A DNA stretch of 64,000 nucleotides from Mariniphaga anaerophila (GCF_900129025.1 NZ_FQUM01000003.1:496001-560000), one strand, 5' to 3'. Counted from the first letter of the stretch, positions 8,399 through 18,014 are shown. Made by a program: numbers and translations. Notes: generated from the letters alone by a model not told the origin.

Positions 8399-9523
8399 CT
8401 ATTCTTTTACGCCAAACCGGTACACACAAACCGAGTAATACTCTTCTCCCGGATTAAGAATTGTCGACGGAAAGTCCGGCTGGTTGGGACTATCCGGGAA
8501 GTGCTGGGTTTCGAGACAGAACGTAGAGCGGTGGGAATACACTTTTCCTTTTTTGCCGGTGTCGCTGCCATCCAAAAAATTACCCCCGTAAAACTGCACC
8601 CCGGGTTCGTTGGTATAAACTTCCAATGTGCGGCCAGACACAGGTTCTTCAACCCTGGCTGCGAAGTTAAGCCCACTCTCGGCAGGAACCAGCACCCAGT
8701 TGTGGTCGTATCCTCTTCCGTATTTGAGTTGGTCAAAATCAGCATCTACCCGCTTGCCAATGGCTGTTGGTTTTCTAAAGTCCATGGGCGTATTATCTAC
8801 CGGGGCAATTTCACCGGAAGGAATCAAACCTTCATCAACAGGAGTATAATAATCTGCATTAATTTGCAGAAGATGATCGTTGATGGTTCCGTTTCCGGCG
8901 CCCTTCAAATTAAAAAACGAGTGGTGTGTAAGATTTACCGGAGTCGGGCGATCCGTGGTCGCCCAGTACTCAATCTTCAATTCGTTACTATCCGTAAGCG
9001 TGTATTGCACTTTCACCTTCAGGGTTCCGGGGTAACCTTCTTCCATATCAGGAGAGGTGTATGTAAGCACCAGCGTTTGCCCGTCGGGACAAGCGGCATC
9101 CCAAACCACATTATTGAATCCTTTTACTCCCCCGTGCAAATGGTTTTCTCCATTATTTTGTGCCAGCGTATAAACCGTATCGTTTAATGCAAACTTTCCT
9201 TTGGCTATACGGTTTCCGTAACGGCCAATCAACGCACCGTAATATACTTCGTTGGATTTCAGGTAGCCTTCCAGCGTTTCGTAACCTGTCACAACATCTT
9301 CAAAAGCACCGTTTGCATCCGGCAGCCAGAGGCTCACTACTCGCCCGCCGAAATTAGTAATCTGCGCCACCAGTCCGTTTACATTTTTCAGTGCAAACAA
9401 CTCAACTTCCTTTCCATCAAGCGTTCCTGCAAACGTTTCTTCGTCAATCAACTCGGGTTGTTTGGGTTGAGGCGTACATGCAGCCACGGCAATTATTGTT
9501 AAAAGCAGTATTAAGTTTTTCAT
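8399..9523 (-). CDS. galM: Aldose 1-epimerase (galactose mutarotase), lipoprotein
   Basis: This 374-residue protein interconverts alpha and beta anomers of aldoses. It has a lipoprotein signal ending in AVAAC (Cys16), so it is probably exported and membrane-anchored, unlike the cytoplasmic E. coli enzyme. Family blocks include NFGGRVVSLWLPD, ALIGRYGNRIAKGKF, ENHLHGGVKGFNNVVWD, VNLTHHSFFNL (catalytic His) and GVQFYGGNFLDG. Two ATGs are adjacent; the second (ending 9523) matches the start of the gene after the other copy of the 26-codon leader, so it is preferred. The leader ORF ends four bases upstream. It is divergent from a sulfatase gene. Confidence 0.93.
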   Translation of the reverse strand: MKNLILLLTIIAVAACTPQPKQPELIDEETFAGTLDGKEVELFALKNVNGLVAQITNFGGRVVSLWLPDANGAFEDVVTGYETLEGYLKSNEVYYGALIGRYGNRIAKGKFALNDTVYTLAQNNGENHLHGGVKGFNNVVWDAACPDGQTLVLTYTSPDMEEGYPGTLKVKVQYTLTDSNELKIEYWATTDRPTPVNLTHHSFFNLKGAGNGTINDHLLQINADYYTPVDEGLIPSGEIAPVDNTPMDFRKPTAIGKRVDADFDQLKYGRGYDHNWVLVPAESGLNFAARVEEPVSGRTLEVYTNEPGVQFYGGNFLDGSDTGKKGKVYSHRSTFCLETQHFPDSPNQPDFPSTILNPGEEYYSVCVYRFGVKE

Positions 9524-9527
9524 CATA

Positions 9528-9608
9528 TTAAAATTGTTTGTTATTAAAGGCATAAGTTGGGACTACCATGATTTTAATAATTCGTGTTTGTGTGAAAAAT
9601 TTTCTCAT
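9528..9608 (-). CDS. 26-codon leader ORF, copy 1, upstream of galM
   Basis: An ATG ending at 9608 opens a 26-residue frame (MRKFFTQTRIIKIM, then VVPTYAFNNKQF) that stops with TAA four bases before the galM ATG. A near-copy lies at 34619-34699 before another lipoprotein gene: 68 of 81 bases and 16 of 26 residues match, with no gap. Twenty bases around the ORF start and about twenty around its end are identical in the two copies. An overlapping four-codon ORF (M-K-R-P-stop) precedes it in both. Function is unknown; the spacing suggests translational coupling to galM. Confidence 0.6.
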   Translation of the reverse strand: MRKFFTQTRIIKIMVVPTYAFNNKQF

Positions 9609-9614
9609 GGTCGT
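9562..9614 (-). promoter_or_regulatory. Predicted leader hairpin covering the leader ORF start, copy 1
   Basis: On the minus strand ACGACCATGA (9605-9614) pairs with TCATGGTAGT (9562-9571), with one G-A mismatch, closing a 33-nt loop. The leader ORF's ATG lies inside the 5' arm. The second copy has the same arms and the same loop length. Confidence 0.5.
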
Positions 9615-9714
9615 TTCATTTTGGTTATTTTTGTTTTTTGAAGGATGCCGCTAATTTACGGGTAATTTTCTAAGAAAAAGAACAGTGTCGTCAATTAAAT
9701 AAAAAGAATAAACC

Positions 9715-11298
9715 ATGAAAAAGCGACGAGCATATCAGGTACTTTTTATCACTATTTTGGCAATTGCAGCAGCTTGCCGCCCCCAGCCCGAACAACCTCC
9801 ACGTCCTAACATCTTATTTGCCATTGCCGACGATGCGTCGTGGAAACACTTTGGCGCATACGGATGCAACTGGGTAAAAACCCCGGCGTTTGACCGCGTG
9901 GCGGGCGAAGGTATTTTGTTCACCCGCGCCTACACGCCAAATGCCAAATGTGCTCCGTCGCGCTCGTGCATTTTAACAGGCCGCAACAGCTGGCAACTGG
10001 AAGAAGCTGCCAACCACTCGCCACTGTTCCCGGCAAAATTTAAAACTTATGCCGAAGCGCTGGCAGAAAACGGATACTGGGTTGGAAGTACTGCCAAGGG
10101 CTGGGCTCCGGGAGACCCCGGAGAAATTAACGGGAAAAAGCGTGAACTCACCGGCCCCAAGTTTGATGAGTTTAAAACCGAACCGCCGGCGAAGTACATT
10201 TCCAACAACGATTACGCAAAAAATTTTGAAGCTTTTCTGGAAGCGCGCCCCAAAGGGCAACCGTTCTGCTTTTGGTATGGCAGCACCGAACCGCACCGGG
10301 CATACGAGTTTGAAGCAGGAATAAAATACGGAGGGAAAAAGACCGAGGATATTGACGAAATTCCTGAATTCTGGCCCGATGTGGACACCGTGCGAACCGA
10401 CATGCTCGACTATGCATTCGAAATCGAGTACTTTGATTTACACCTCCGGCGAATGCTGGAAAAACTGGAAGAAACAGGAGAACTGGCAAATACGCTGGTG
10501 ATTGTTACCGCCGACAACGGCATGCCTTTTCCCCGCATAAAAGGACAGGTTTACGAATATTCCAACCACCTGCCACTTGCAATCATGTGGCCCAACGGAA
10601 TTAAAAATCCGGGACGGGTGGTGCACGATTTCGTAAACTTTATCGATTTTACCCCCACCTACCTCGAGCTGGCCGGGCTCACAACCGAGAAGGCGGGCAT
10701 GCAGCCGGCTACCGGGAAAAGCCTGACTGACATTTTTTTCTCAGAAAAAGGAGGAAATGTGACTTCTGAACGCGACTTTATTTTGGTAGGCAAAGAACGA
10801 CATGACGTTGGCCGTCCCGATGATCAGGGATACCCGGTACGGGGAATTATTACCGACGGATTTTTATATTTGCGCAATTTTAAGCAGGAGCGCTGGCCAA
10901 AAGGCAACCCGGAAACCGGATACCTGAATTGTGACGGCAGTCCTACTAAAACCTACATTTTGGATACCCGGCGAAAAAAAGGCATCACCGAATACTGGCA
11001 GCTTAATTTTGGAAAACGCACAGCAGAAGAGTTATACAATATTGAAAAGGATCCCTTCTGCATGAATAATCTTGCAGAGGATTCGGCATTTTCAAAACTA
11101 AAAAATGACATGGAAGATGCAATGTTTGAAAAACTGGCGGAGCAGGGAGATCCCCGGGTTTTAGGCAACGGTGATATTTTTGATAATTATCCCTATCGGG
11201 GAGCCGTCAGAAATTACTACAACCGATACATGTCAGGAGAAGAAGTGCCGGCGGGCTGGGTGAACAAAACCGATTATGACGCCTACCTAACGGAATAA
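9715..11298 (+). CDS. Sulfatase, formylglycine-dependent, lipoprotein (S1_8-like)
   Basis: A 527-residue type I sulfatase that hydrolyses sulfate esters or N-sulfates. The lipoprotein signal ends AIAAAC (Cys21). Metal-ligand Asp39-Asp40 follow in [12 protein letters not shown]. The active-site motif is [12 protein letters not shown] with Cys79, the residue oxidised to formylglycine. The text around it ([38 protein letters not shown]) resembles the heparan-N-sulfatase-like S1_8 group, but substrate is not proven. A downstream block [17 protein letters not shown] carries further metal and substrate residues. It is divergent from galM and not next to a SusCD pair. No maturase is visible in the window. 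Confidence 0.9.
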   Translation: MKKRRAYQVLFITILAIAAACRPQPEQPPRPNILFAIADDASWKHFGAYGCNWVKTPAFDRVAGEGILFTRAYTPNAKCAPSRSCILTGRNSWQLEEAANHSPLFPAKFKTYAEALAENGYWVGSTAKGWAPGDPGEINGKKRELTGPKFDEFKTEPPAKYISNNDYAKNFEAFLEARPKGQPFCFWYGSTEPHRAYEFEAGIKYGGKKTEDIDEIPEFWPDVDTVRTDMLDYAFEIEYFDLHLRRMLEKLEETGELANTLVIVTADNGMPFPRIKGQVYEYSNHLPLAIMWPNGIKNPGRVVHDFVNFIDFTPTYLELAGLTTEKAGMQPATGKSLTDIFFSEKGGNVTSERDFILVGKERHDVGRPDDQGYPVRGIITDGFLYLRNFKQERWPKGNPETGYLNCDGSPTKTYILDTRRKKGITEYWQLNFGKRTAEELYNIEKDPFCMNNLAEDSAFSKLKNDMEDAMFEKLAEQGDPRVLGNGDIFDNYPYRGAVRNYYNRYMSGEEVPAGWVNKTDYDAYLTE

Positions 11299-11325
11299 AC
11301 AAAAACCGAATGGGAGCACAAAAAT

Positions 11326-11934
11326 ATGAAGACAGAACTTTTACCTTATTATAAAAAAGGCATGCTGGAGGCCGGATGCGACGAAGCAGGCCGGGGATGC
11401 CTGGCCGGGCCGGTAGTAGCAGCGGCTGTTATTCTTCCGCCCGATTTTGATTACGGAATACTGAACGACTCAAAAAAACTTTCGGAGAAACAGCGCAACA
11501 GCCTCCGACCACTTATCGAAACCGGGGCACTGGCCTGGGCAGTTGAAATGGTCTCCAACGAAGAAATCGATAAAGTAAATATTCTGAATGCCTCTTTCCT
11601 GGCTATGAACAGAGCCGTGCAAAAACTAAAAGTAAAACCAGAACACCTGCTCATCGACGGAAACCGGTTCCGCCCGCAAACCAAAATCCCTTTTTCCTGC
11701 ATGATAAAAGGCGACGGACGTTTCTATTCCATTGCAGCAGCATCGGTACTTGCTAAAACATGGCGCGACGAATTTATGGGGAAAATTCACCTGGAATATC
11801 CTGATTTCGACTGGAAGCAAAACAAAGGCTATCCCACTAAAAAACACCGCGAGGCTATCGCAAAATACGGGATAACAAAATATCACAGGTTATCGTTCAG
11901 ATTACTAAACGAGCAGTTAAAACTAAACATGTAA
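11326..11934 (+). CDS. rnhB: Ribonuclease HII
   Basis: A 202-residue enzyme that cuts the RNA strand of RNA-DNA hybrids and removes misincorporated ribonucleotides. The N-terminal catalytic motif is [18 protein letters not shown], with Asp19 and Glu20. Other blocks are [18 protein letters not shown] and the C-terminal [14 protein letters not shown] with the last acidic ligand. Length is normal. It follows the sulfatase by 27 bases and may be cotranscribed with it by chance rather than by function. Confidence 0.97.
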   Translation: MKTELLPYYKKGMLEAGCDEAGRGCLAGPVVAAAVILPPDFDYGILNDSKKLSEKQRNSLRPLIETGALAWAVEMVSNEEIDKVNILNASFLAMNRAVQKLKVKPEHLLIDGNRFRPQTKIPFSCMIKGDGRFYSIAAASVLAKTWRDEFMGKIHLEYPDFDWKQNKGYPTKKHREAIAKYGITKYHRLSFRLLNEQLKLNM

Positions 11935-11994
11935 CCACCTCATGCCTAATTCAATCGAAACGGCAGGCCATTCAAAACGATAAAAACAGAAGCA

Positions 11995-13005
11995 ATGAAA
12001 GTAGCATTTTTCAGTTCCAAATCATACGACGAAGAGTATTTCACCAATGTAAACAAAACCTTTGACCACAAGCTGCATTTTTTTGAAACGCGGCTCGACG
12101 CTCACACCGTAAAACTGGCCAAAGGCTACCAGGCAGTTTGCATTTTTGTTAACGACAAAGCCGATGCGCACGTGATGAGAAAGTTGAGTCAACGTAATAT
12201 AAAACTGTTGGCGTTACGCTGCGCCGGTTTCAACAATGTAGATTTGGACGCTGCCGAGAAATACGGCATCACGGTGTTGCGGGTTCCTGCCTACTCGCCC
12301 AGGGCAGTGGCAGAACATGCATTGGCGCTTATTCTTACGCTAAACCGGAAAACACACAAGGCTTACAACCGAATCAGAGAAGGAAATTTCTCGCTCGAAC
12401 GGCTCACCGGATTTAATGTAAGCGGCAAAACTATCGGGGTAGTCGGATCCGGCGCAATTGGTAGGGCATTCATCCAACTGCTCAAAGGTTTCGAACCGCA
12501 TTTTCTGGCATTCGACCCCTACCCCAACGAACAACTTAAAAATGAAGGAGTAGAGTATGTGTCACTTGAAAAATTGCTTTCAGAGTCCGATATTATTTCG
12601 TTGCACTGCCCGCTCTCTCCCGAAACACATAAAATGATAAACGCTCAAAACCTGAAATATGTCAAACAAGGGGCAATGCTCATCAACACCAGCCGCGGCA
12701 AACTCATCGACACAGAAGCGGTTATTGATTCTCTGCGCAAAAAACAGCTGGGGTCGCTGGGTATTGATGTGTATGCAGAAGAAGAAAAACTGTTTTTCAA
12801 AGATCTTTCTGAAATGATTATTGACGACGACACCATCGCGCGGCTCATTAGCCTCCCCAATGTGCTGGTTACTGCACACCAGGCTTTTCTTACCCGCGAA
12901 GCGCTGGAGCAAATTGCGGAAACAACCCTGCAAAATATTTCAGATTTTAATAACGGACAGATAGCCGAAACAAACCATGTTGGAAGGAAGCATCTCGGGA
13001 AATAA
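11995..13005 (+). CDS. ldhA: D-lactate dehydrogenase (fermentative, NAD-dependent)
   Basis: A 336-residue D-2-hydroxyacid dehydrogenase that reduces pyruvate to D-lactate. It follows E. coli LdhA closely along its length: LRCAGFNNVDLDAAEKYGI, RVPAYSPRAVAEHALAL, LERLTGFNVSGKT, the NAD motif GVVGSGAIG, ISLHCPLSPETHKMIN, NTSRGKLID with the catalytic Arg, and the C-terminal TAHQAFLTREAL with the catalytic His. No signal peptide. This points to a fermentative or facultative lifestyle. It follows rnhB by 60 bases. Confidence 0.93.
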   Translation: MKVAFFSSKSYDEEYFTNVNKTFDHKLHFFETRLDAHTVKLAKGYQAVCIFVNDKADAHVMRKLSQRNIKLLALRCAGFNNVDLDAAEKYGITVLRVPAYSPRAVAEHALALILTLNRKTHKAYNRIREGNFSLERLTGFNVSGKTIGVVGSGAIGRAFIQLLKGFEPHFLAFDPYPNEQLKNEGVEYVSLEKLLSESDIISLHCPLSPETHKMINAQNLKYVKQGAMLINTSRGKLIDTEAVIDSLRKKQLGSLGIDVYAEEEKLFFKDLSEMIIDDDTIARLISLPNVLVTAHQAFLTREALEQIAETTLQNISDFNNGQIAETNHVGRKHLGK

Positions 13006-13040
13006 CAGGAATGGCAGCAACAAAAAAAACTCAGGCCTGT

Positions 13041-14477
13041 CTATTTCAGAATATCCGTTAGCACCACGCCCTCTTTAAATCTAAAAACATCGCCGGTTGT
13101 ATTAAACAACTCTACCATTATAATATAAGCACCCAAGGGCTGCCTGCTTCCGGTTTCGTCTTCGCCGTTCCAAACAAATTCGCCGTTGGTTCCGAGCATC
13201 GCATTTTTTGCCAGCGACATCACATACCGCCCTGCAGCATCAAAAATTTTGATATTGGCAACATAGCCGGGAGCAGGCAGTTGGTAGCCGATAACAAACT
13301 CATCGTTAAACCCGTCGGAGTTTGGAGAAAAAGCTTTGGGGCTGAAAGTTACAGCCGGCTCTTTCGAAAGCTTTTTCCCTGCCTGCGAATTCTCGTACCC
13401 CGGGGTGCCATATCCTGCATCCGAAGAAGCCGAGTGCCAGTTTTCCCAAGTATTTGTGGGCACTGAAAAAGAAATGCGCTCCAACGAAATCCCCTCGTTG
13501 TTGGCCAAAAACGGGGAGTGCATTTCCTCAGAATAATACAACTCGTCTAATATTTCCAGATTTTCGTTGAGCAAAACCACGTGGTCACGATCGTTGTTAA
13601 ACGATGGAAGTTTGCTCACCTGCTGAAAACATTCGCTGCATTTAATGGGGAAAAAGGGGAATACTCCGGCAGTGTCTTTTGTTACGGCCACGTAACTTTT
13701 TGGTGGGAACAGGTATATTTTCCCCGACAAGCCTGAAATCTGTGCCAATTGCAACTCCTTATCGCGCGAGGCAAGAAACAATTTTCCAATGGGAATTTCC
13801 CGCTCCGAATTATTGTATATTTCCACGTAATCGTCTCCGTCCGGAAACGGGTTAAAAAGCACCTCGCTTACAAGCAATTCTCCGGGTTCGGCAGGCGGGT
13901 AGTACTTTTCTTCTGCTGCCACCACTACTTCATCTAAAATCACTTTGTCTGCCGAATAATGGTTGGCAATGTAGCAGACAATCTGCAGCGAATCGCCTGC
14001 CAGGCTTTTAGCAGCGGCAATACCCTGTCCCCAATTCCCGGAATTAATGCTGTTTTCAGAAAACGGAGTTTCAGTGCCGCCATCTATACGATAAAAAGCT
14101 TTCAGGTATTTTGTTTCGGTATTATCGCCACTCCCAGTTTCTGCCGCAGTGAGTTCAATATTCACTTTTTCGAAATTGCTTATATCAATCCACGCCGAGC
14201 GCCAGGTAATTTCACCATCAATATCACAAACCTCAAACCTTCCGCCCGATGTTGCCGCTGTTTTTGCATAATCTCCTGAATCAGTCAAATGCAAGCCAAA
14301 GTATTCCAGAAACCAGGATGTTATTCCGGCGAAATCAGCATCTATGCCACCGTTCCCGTCGCCCCAAATTCCTTTCCCGGAAACAGAAAAACTCTCTTTC
14401 CATACTTCCTGTGCACCAATCGGGGTGAAGCAGCACAACAGAATGATTGTTAAAAATTTTTGAATATAACAGGCCAT
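13041..14477 (-). CDS. Secreted lamin-tail domain protein with FlgD/CHU_C-like C-terminus
   Basis: A 478-residue exported protein of unknown role. The signal peptide spans about residues 1-22 (ILLCCFTPIGA). A beta-sandwich-like region follows, then a lamin-tail domain near ELLVSEVLFNPFPDGDDY and VEIYNNSEREIPIG. The C-terminal domain begins FSPKAFSPNSDGFNDEF and ends with WNGEDETGSRQPLGAY and a last strand, the pattern of FlgD-like/gliding-associated C-terminal domains of Bacteroidota. Such ends often go with type IX secretion, but this is not a clear sorting signal. It is alone, convergent with ldhA and divergent from asd. Confidence 0.78.
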   Translation of the reverse strand: MACYIQKFLTIILLCCFTPIGAQEVWKESFSVSGKGIWGDGNGGIDADFAGITSWFLEYFGLHLTDSGDYAKTAATSGGRFEVCDIDGEITWRSAWIDISNFEKVNIELTAAETGSGDNTETKYLKAFYRIDGGTETPFSENSINSGNWGQGIAAAKSLAGDSLQIVCYIANHYSADKVILDEVVVAAEEKYYPPAEPGELLVSEVLFNPFPDGDDYVEIYNNSEREIPIGKLFLASRDKELQLAQISGLSGKIYLFPPKSYVAVTKDTAGVFPFFPIKCSECFQQVSKLPSFNNDRDHVVLLNENLEILDELYYSEEMHSPFLANNEGISLERISFSVPTNTWENWHSASSDAGYGTPGYENSQAGKKLSKEPAVTFSPKAFSPNSDGFNDEFVIGYQLPAPGYVANIKIFDAAGRYVMSLAKNAMLGTNGEFVWNGEDETGSRQPLGAYIIMVELFNTTGDVFRFKEGVVLTDILK

Positions 14478-14557
14478 CTATCAGCTATTCATTGCAAAAT
14501 AGTAATTTTACCAAAATATTTTTAATTGAAAACGAGTTTAACACAAAAATCTAAGTA

Positions 14558-15568
14558 ATGAAAGTTGCAATTGTAGGAGCGAGCGGAGCTGTTGGACAGG
14601 AGTTTCTCCGCGTACTTGAGGAGCGGAATTTTCCGCTGGACGAGTTGGTATTGTTTGGTTCGGCCAGAAGTGCCGGAAACGAATATGCATTTAAGGGAAA
14701 GAAACTCAAGGTAAAGGAATTAAAACACGGCGACGATTTTAAAGATATTGACATTGCTCTGACCTCTGCAGGAGCTGGTATTTCAAAAGAATTTGCAACC
14801 ACCATTACAAAACACGGCGCCATTATGATTGACAACTCCAGCGCTTTTCGTTACGACGATGACGTGCCGCTGGTAGTTCCCGAAGTGAACCCTGAAGATT
14901 CGAAAATCAGATCCAGAAATATTATTGCCAATCCGAACTGTTCAACCATCCAAATGGTTGTGGCACTGAAACCGATTAACGATTTATCGAAAATTAAAAG
15001 GGTGCGTGTTGCCACTTACCAGGCAGCCAGCGGCGCCGGAGCCCAGGGTATTGCAGAGCTTGAACAACAAATGAAAGAAGTAGCTGAAGGAAAAGAGGCC
15101 ACAGTAAACAAATTCCAATACCAGCTTGCCGGAAACCTTATTCCACACATCGATGTTTTCCTTGAAAATGATTACACCAAGGAAGAGATGAAAATGAACT
15201 GGGAAACAAAAAAGATAATGCACACCAATGCAGAAGTTAGCGCCACCTGTGTGCGTGTGCCGGTTGCCCGTGCCCACTCTGAAGCCATTTGGGTTGAAAC
15301 AGAAAAACCGCTTTCTGTTGACCAGGTAAAAGATGCTTTTGTTGCAACAGAAGGGCTTTCGGTAATTGACACCCCCGCAGAAAACCAGTACCCGATGCCG
15401 CTGTTTGTTTCGGGCAAAGACGATGTTTACGTGGGTAGGTTAAGAAAAGACATTACCGACCCCAACAGCCTGACTTTCTGGTGTGTTGGAGACCAAATAA
15501 AAAAAGGCGCCGCACTAAACGCCGTTCAGATTGCCGAATGGTTAATTAAAGCAGGCGAAGTAAAATAG
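14558..15568 (+). CDS. asd: Aspartate-semialdehyde dehydrogenase
   Basis: A 336-residue enzyme that reduces aspartyl phosphate to aspartate semialdehyde with NADPH, the branch point for lysine, threonine, methionine and diaminopimelate. It has the N-terminal nucleotide motif [14 protein letters not shown], catalytic Cys128 in [11 protein letters not shown], and [19 protein letters not shown] with substrate and catalytic residues. Length is normal. The gene is monocistronic, with a strong terminator right after it. Confidence 0.97.
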   Translation: MKVAIVGASGAVGQEFLRVLEERNFPLDELVLFGSARSAGNEYAFKGKKLKVKELKHGDDFKDIDIALTSAGAGISKEFATTITKHGAIMIDNSSAFRYDDDVPLVVPEVNPEDSKIRSRNIIANPNCSTIQMVVALKPINDLSKIKRVRVATYQAASGAGAQGIAELEQQMKEVAEGKEATVNKFQYQLAGNLIPHIDVFLENDYTKEEMKMNWETKKIMHTNAEVSATCVRVPVARAHSEAIWVETEKPLSVDQVKDAFVATEGLSVIDTPAENQYPMPLFVSGKDDVYVGRLRKDITDPNSLTFWCVGDQIKKGAALNAVQIAEWLIKAGEVK

Positions 15569-15595
15569 ACAGAATCCGAAATATTTCCAATACAG

Positions 15596-15623
15596 AATGC
15601 CCGGTTTAGCCGGGCATTTTTTA
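15596..15623 (+). terminator. Rho-independent terminator after asd
   Basis: AATGCCCGG and CCGGGCATT form a 9-bp stem with a five-base loop, followed by six T. It sits between the convergent asd and hflX genes and ends asd. Confidence 0.9.
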
Positions 15624-15673
15624 TCTTTCCTGTCCTCGTGCCAGGGAGCAATGAGATTTACACATTGATTTTT

Positions 15674-16882
15674 TTACTCCTCCTCTTCCCAAGTGACATC
15701 AAAAAGATAATCGTTAAACGGGAAACGCTGGGAGTGAATCACTTTTATTTCGTCGTACAAAACTTTTTTCAGGGCTTCTATATTTTCCTTTTTAGTTGCA
15801 GAAATAAAAATGGCCGGCAGGTTGTTTTTTGCCATCCACGAATTTTTCCACTCATCCAGCGTAAAATTTTCTTTTGTTTTTGGTGAGAGGTCGTCTTCAT
15901 CTTTTGCTACATGGGTAAATGCATCTATTTTGTTGAAAACGTAAATATTGGGTTTGTCTCCCGAGTCGATCTCTTTTAGTGTGTTATTTACGGTTTCAAT
16001 CTGTTCCTCAAACCCCGGATGCGAAATATCCACCACATGCACCAGCACATCTGCTTCGCGCACTTCGTCCAGTGTCGATTTAAATGATTCGACCAAGTCG
16101 TGCGGAAGCTTCCGGATAAACCCTACCGTATCGGCAAGCAAAAACGGAAGGTTCACTATTACAACTTTTCTCACCGTTGTATCAAGCGTTGCAAAAAGTT
16201 TATTTTCGGCAAACACATCCGACTTCGACAACAAATTCATAAGAGTTGACTTTCCCACATTGGTGTACCCAACCAATGCGACCCTCACCAGTTTCCCTCT
16301 GTTTTTCCGCTGCGTAGCTTTTTGTTTGTCAATTTTCTTGAGTTGTTCTTTCAGACGCGCAATTTTATCGAGAATAATCCGGCGGTCAGTTTCAATCTGT
16401 GTTTCCCCCGGTCCTCTCATTCCGATACCTCCGCGCTGCCTTTCGAGGTGAGTCCACATTCGGGTAAGCCGTGGCAACAGGTATTGATATTGTGCCAGTT
16501 CTACCTGGGTTTTTGCGTGGGCCGTTTTGGCCCGGCGGGCAAATATATCGAGAATAAGATTGGTTCTGTCGAGTACTTTACACTCAAGCTGCCTTTCAAT
16601 ATTTCTCAATTGGGTAGGCGACAATTCATCGTCAAAAATTATGGTATCAGCTTCCATAACTTTTATGTAATTGCTGATTTCTTCCAGCTTTCCGGGGCCA
16701 ACAAATGTGGAAACATTCGGAACATCGAGCTTCTGCGTAAACTTTTTCAATATATGCGCACCGGCTGTGTCAGCCAAAAACTCCAGTTCGTCAAGGTATT
16801 CCATTGCCTGCCTCTCATCCTGGTTGTTGTAAATTAATCCTACAAGAACAGCTTTTTCGGTTTGCGGAGCGGTTTCAATCAT
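15674..16882 (-). CDS. hflX: Ribosome-associated GTPase HflX
   Basis: A 402-residue GTPase that binds and splits stalled or stressed ribosomes. The N-terminal HflX domain includes FVGPGKLEEI and FDDELSPTQLRNIE, followed by the linker GMRGPGETQIETDRR. The G domain has G1 GYTNVGKST, G2/G3 ADTVGFIRKLPHDLVES (DTVG) and G4 NKID. Length is normal. It lies between asd (convergent) and tonB (upstream, same strand, behind a terminator). Confidence 0.96.
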   Translation of the reverse strand: MIETAPQTEKAVLVGLIYNNQDERQAMEYLDELEFLADTAGAHILKKFTQKLDVPNVSTFVGPGKLEEISNYIKVMEADTIIFDDELSPTQLRNIERQLECKVLDRTNLILDIFARRAKTAHAKTQVELAQYQYLLPRLTRMWTHLERQRGGIGMRGPGETQIETDRRIILDKIARLKEQLKKIDKQKATQRKNRGKLVRVALVGYTNVGKSTLMNLLSKSDVFAENKLFATLDTTVRKVVIVNLPFLLADTVGFIRKLPHDLVESFKSTLDEVREADVLVHVVDISHPGFEEQIETVNNTLKEIDSGDKPNIYVFNKIDAFTHVAKDEDDLSPKTKENFTLDEWKNSWMAKNNLPAIFISATKKENIEALKKVLYDEIKVIHSQRFPFNDYLFDVTWEEEE

Positions 16883-16940
16883 ATAAGTCGTTTTCTTTTA
16901 TTACTAAATCTCGTTTCTTTGTAAACACGAGTTAATACCA

Positions 16941-16973
16941 TAAAAAACTCCTGACCCCAAACGGGACCAGGAG
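16941..16973 (-). terminator. Rho-independent terminator after tonB
   Basis: On the minus strand CTCCTGGTCCC pairs with GGGGTCAGGAG (11 bp with two G-U pairs) around a GTTT loop, and TTTTTT follows. It separates tonB from hflX. Confidence 0.85.
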
Positions 16974-16998
16974 CTCAAAAATATTTTTTTCTTTTTTT

Positions 16999-17688
16999 CT
17001 ACTGTAGTACAAAGTTAATTGGTACTGTATAAGATACGCGCACCGGTTTTCCACGTTGTTTCCCTGGTTTCCATTTAGGAAGGGTGTTTACAACACGCAA
17101 CGCTTCTTTGTCCAATGACGGGTCAACGCCCCTGGCAATTCTTGCATCAGCTACGGAGCCATCAGTATTTACTACGAAAGTTACATAAACCCGGCCCTGA
17201 ATACCATTTTCCTGAGCAATAACAGGATATTTAATAGCATTTGCAATGTATTGCCTCAATGCCAGCTCCCCTCCAGGGAATTCAGGCATATCTTCTACAA
17301 TAAAGAAAACCTGGGTGTCTTCTTCTTCCTCTTCTTTAGGAGTTGAAATTACCGGAGCTACATCAATTACCATATCGTCGGTAACATCTGTTTCTTCGAT
17401 AAACAATTCGTCTTCAATTTCCACATCGTCGTCCACAATATTTAACACCTCTACAACTTGTGGTGGTGGCGGTGGTGGTGGCGGTTGAACTTCCTGTTCG
17501 CGGGTGATCGGAATAATTTCTTCCTCAACTGCCTGCATCTCAACCTGCCCTAATGAATCTACTTTTTTGGGCGAGGTTTTATACTCAAAAGCAGCGAGTA
17601 TTGCTCCCAGCGCAATAACCAGACCCAACATCAGGAACAGGTTCCTTTTGTTCTCCAGATCTGCTTTTGGTGATTTTTTAACTTCCAT
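16999..17688 (-). CDS. tonB: Energy transducer TonB
   Basis: A 229-residue protein that passes proton-motive energy from ExbB/ExbD to outer-membrane receptors such as the SusC in this window. A cytoplasmic basic stretch precedes one membrane helix (about residues 17-37). Then comes a periplasmic linker with an eight-proline run, and an acidic region. The C-terminal TonB domain holds FPGGELALRQYIANAIKYPV, GRVYVTFVVNTDGSV and WKPGKQRGKPVRVSY. No exbB/exbD genes are adjacent. A TTTG-N18-TATCTTTA promoter lies upstream. Confidence 0.95.
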   Translation of the reverse strand: MEVKKSPKADLENKRNLFLMLGLVIALGAILAAFEYKTSPKKVDSLGQVEMQAVEEEIIPITREQEVQPPPPPPPPQVVEVLNIVDDDVEIEDELFIEETDVTDDMVIDVAPVISTPKEEEEEDTQVFFIVEDMPEFPGGELALRQYIANAIKYPVIAQENGIQGRVYVTFVVNTDGSVADARIARGVDPSLDKEALRVVNTLPKWKPGKQRGKPVRVSYTVPINFVLQ

Positions 17689-17742
17689 AGTACTTATTTT
17701 TATTAGTTTCCTTAATAATGACCGTCCCTCATTTGAGAGGGC

Positions 17743-17772
17743 TAAAGATAGAAAATAATTGTTACTTGCAAA
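17743..17772 (-). promoter_or_regulatory. Likely promoter of tonB
   Basis: Minus strand: TTTG at 17769-17772, an 18-base spacer, then TATCTTTA at 17743-17750, one base from the TAnnTTTG consensus. Both boxes and spacing fit the Bacteroidota primary sigma pattern; the box is 54 bases before the tonB ATG. Confidence 0.5.
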
Positions 17773-17899
17773 TCAATTTTTTTGATATTTAATAGAGCAG
17801 AACCAATTCCTGCTATGAACACAGTTCATGATCTTTTAATTGTTTTTTTGAGAATCTCAAAATACTTTAATAGAAGTAACAAAAACTTTACCACAGCTA

Positions 17900-17928
17900 T
17901 TGAAGCTGATAAAAATTTTTTATATTTG
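17900..17928 (+). promoter_or_regulatory. Promoter of tRNA-Ala
   Basis: TTG at 17900-17902, an 18-base spacer, then an exact -7 box TATATTTG at 17921-17928, nine bases before the mature tRNA start. Confidence 0.75.
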
Positions 17929-17937
17929 CGCCCACTT

Positions 17938-18011
17938 GGGGCATTAGCTCAGTTGGCTAGAGTGCTTGACTGGCAGTCAAGAGGTCGGGGGTTCGACTCC
18001 CCCATGCTCCA
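17938..18011 (+). tRNA. tRNA-Ala (anticodon GGC)
   Basis: A full cloverleaf can be drawn. The acceptor GGGGCAT pairs with ATGCTCC and includes the G3-U70 pair that marks alanine tRNAs. The anticodon stem CTTGA/TCAAG closes the loop CTGGCAG, giving GGC. The T stem GGGGG/CCCCC closes TTCGACT. The 3' CCA is not encoded. Confidence 0.97.
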
Positions 18012-18014
18012 CAA

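Noticed and set aside
8187-8438. 83-codon plus-strand frame between ileS and galM
   Set aside because: It starts in non-coding DNA, overlaps the end of galM and shows no recognisable protein features.
17246-17488. Ser/Gly-rich plus-strand open frame
   Set aside because: It is antisense to the acidic and poly-proline part of tonB and has no independent signal.
17464-17488. Short CCA/CCG tandem repeat as a phase-variable tract
   Set aside because: It encodes the normal poly-proline linker of TonB and is a triplet repeat, so changes would stay in frame.
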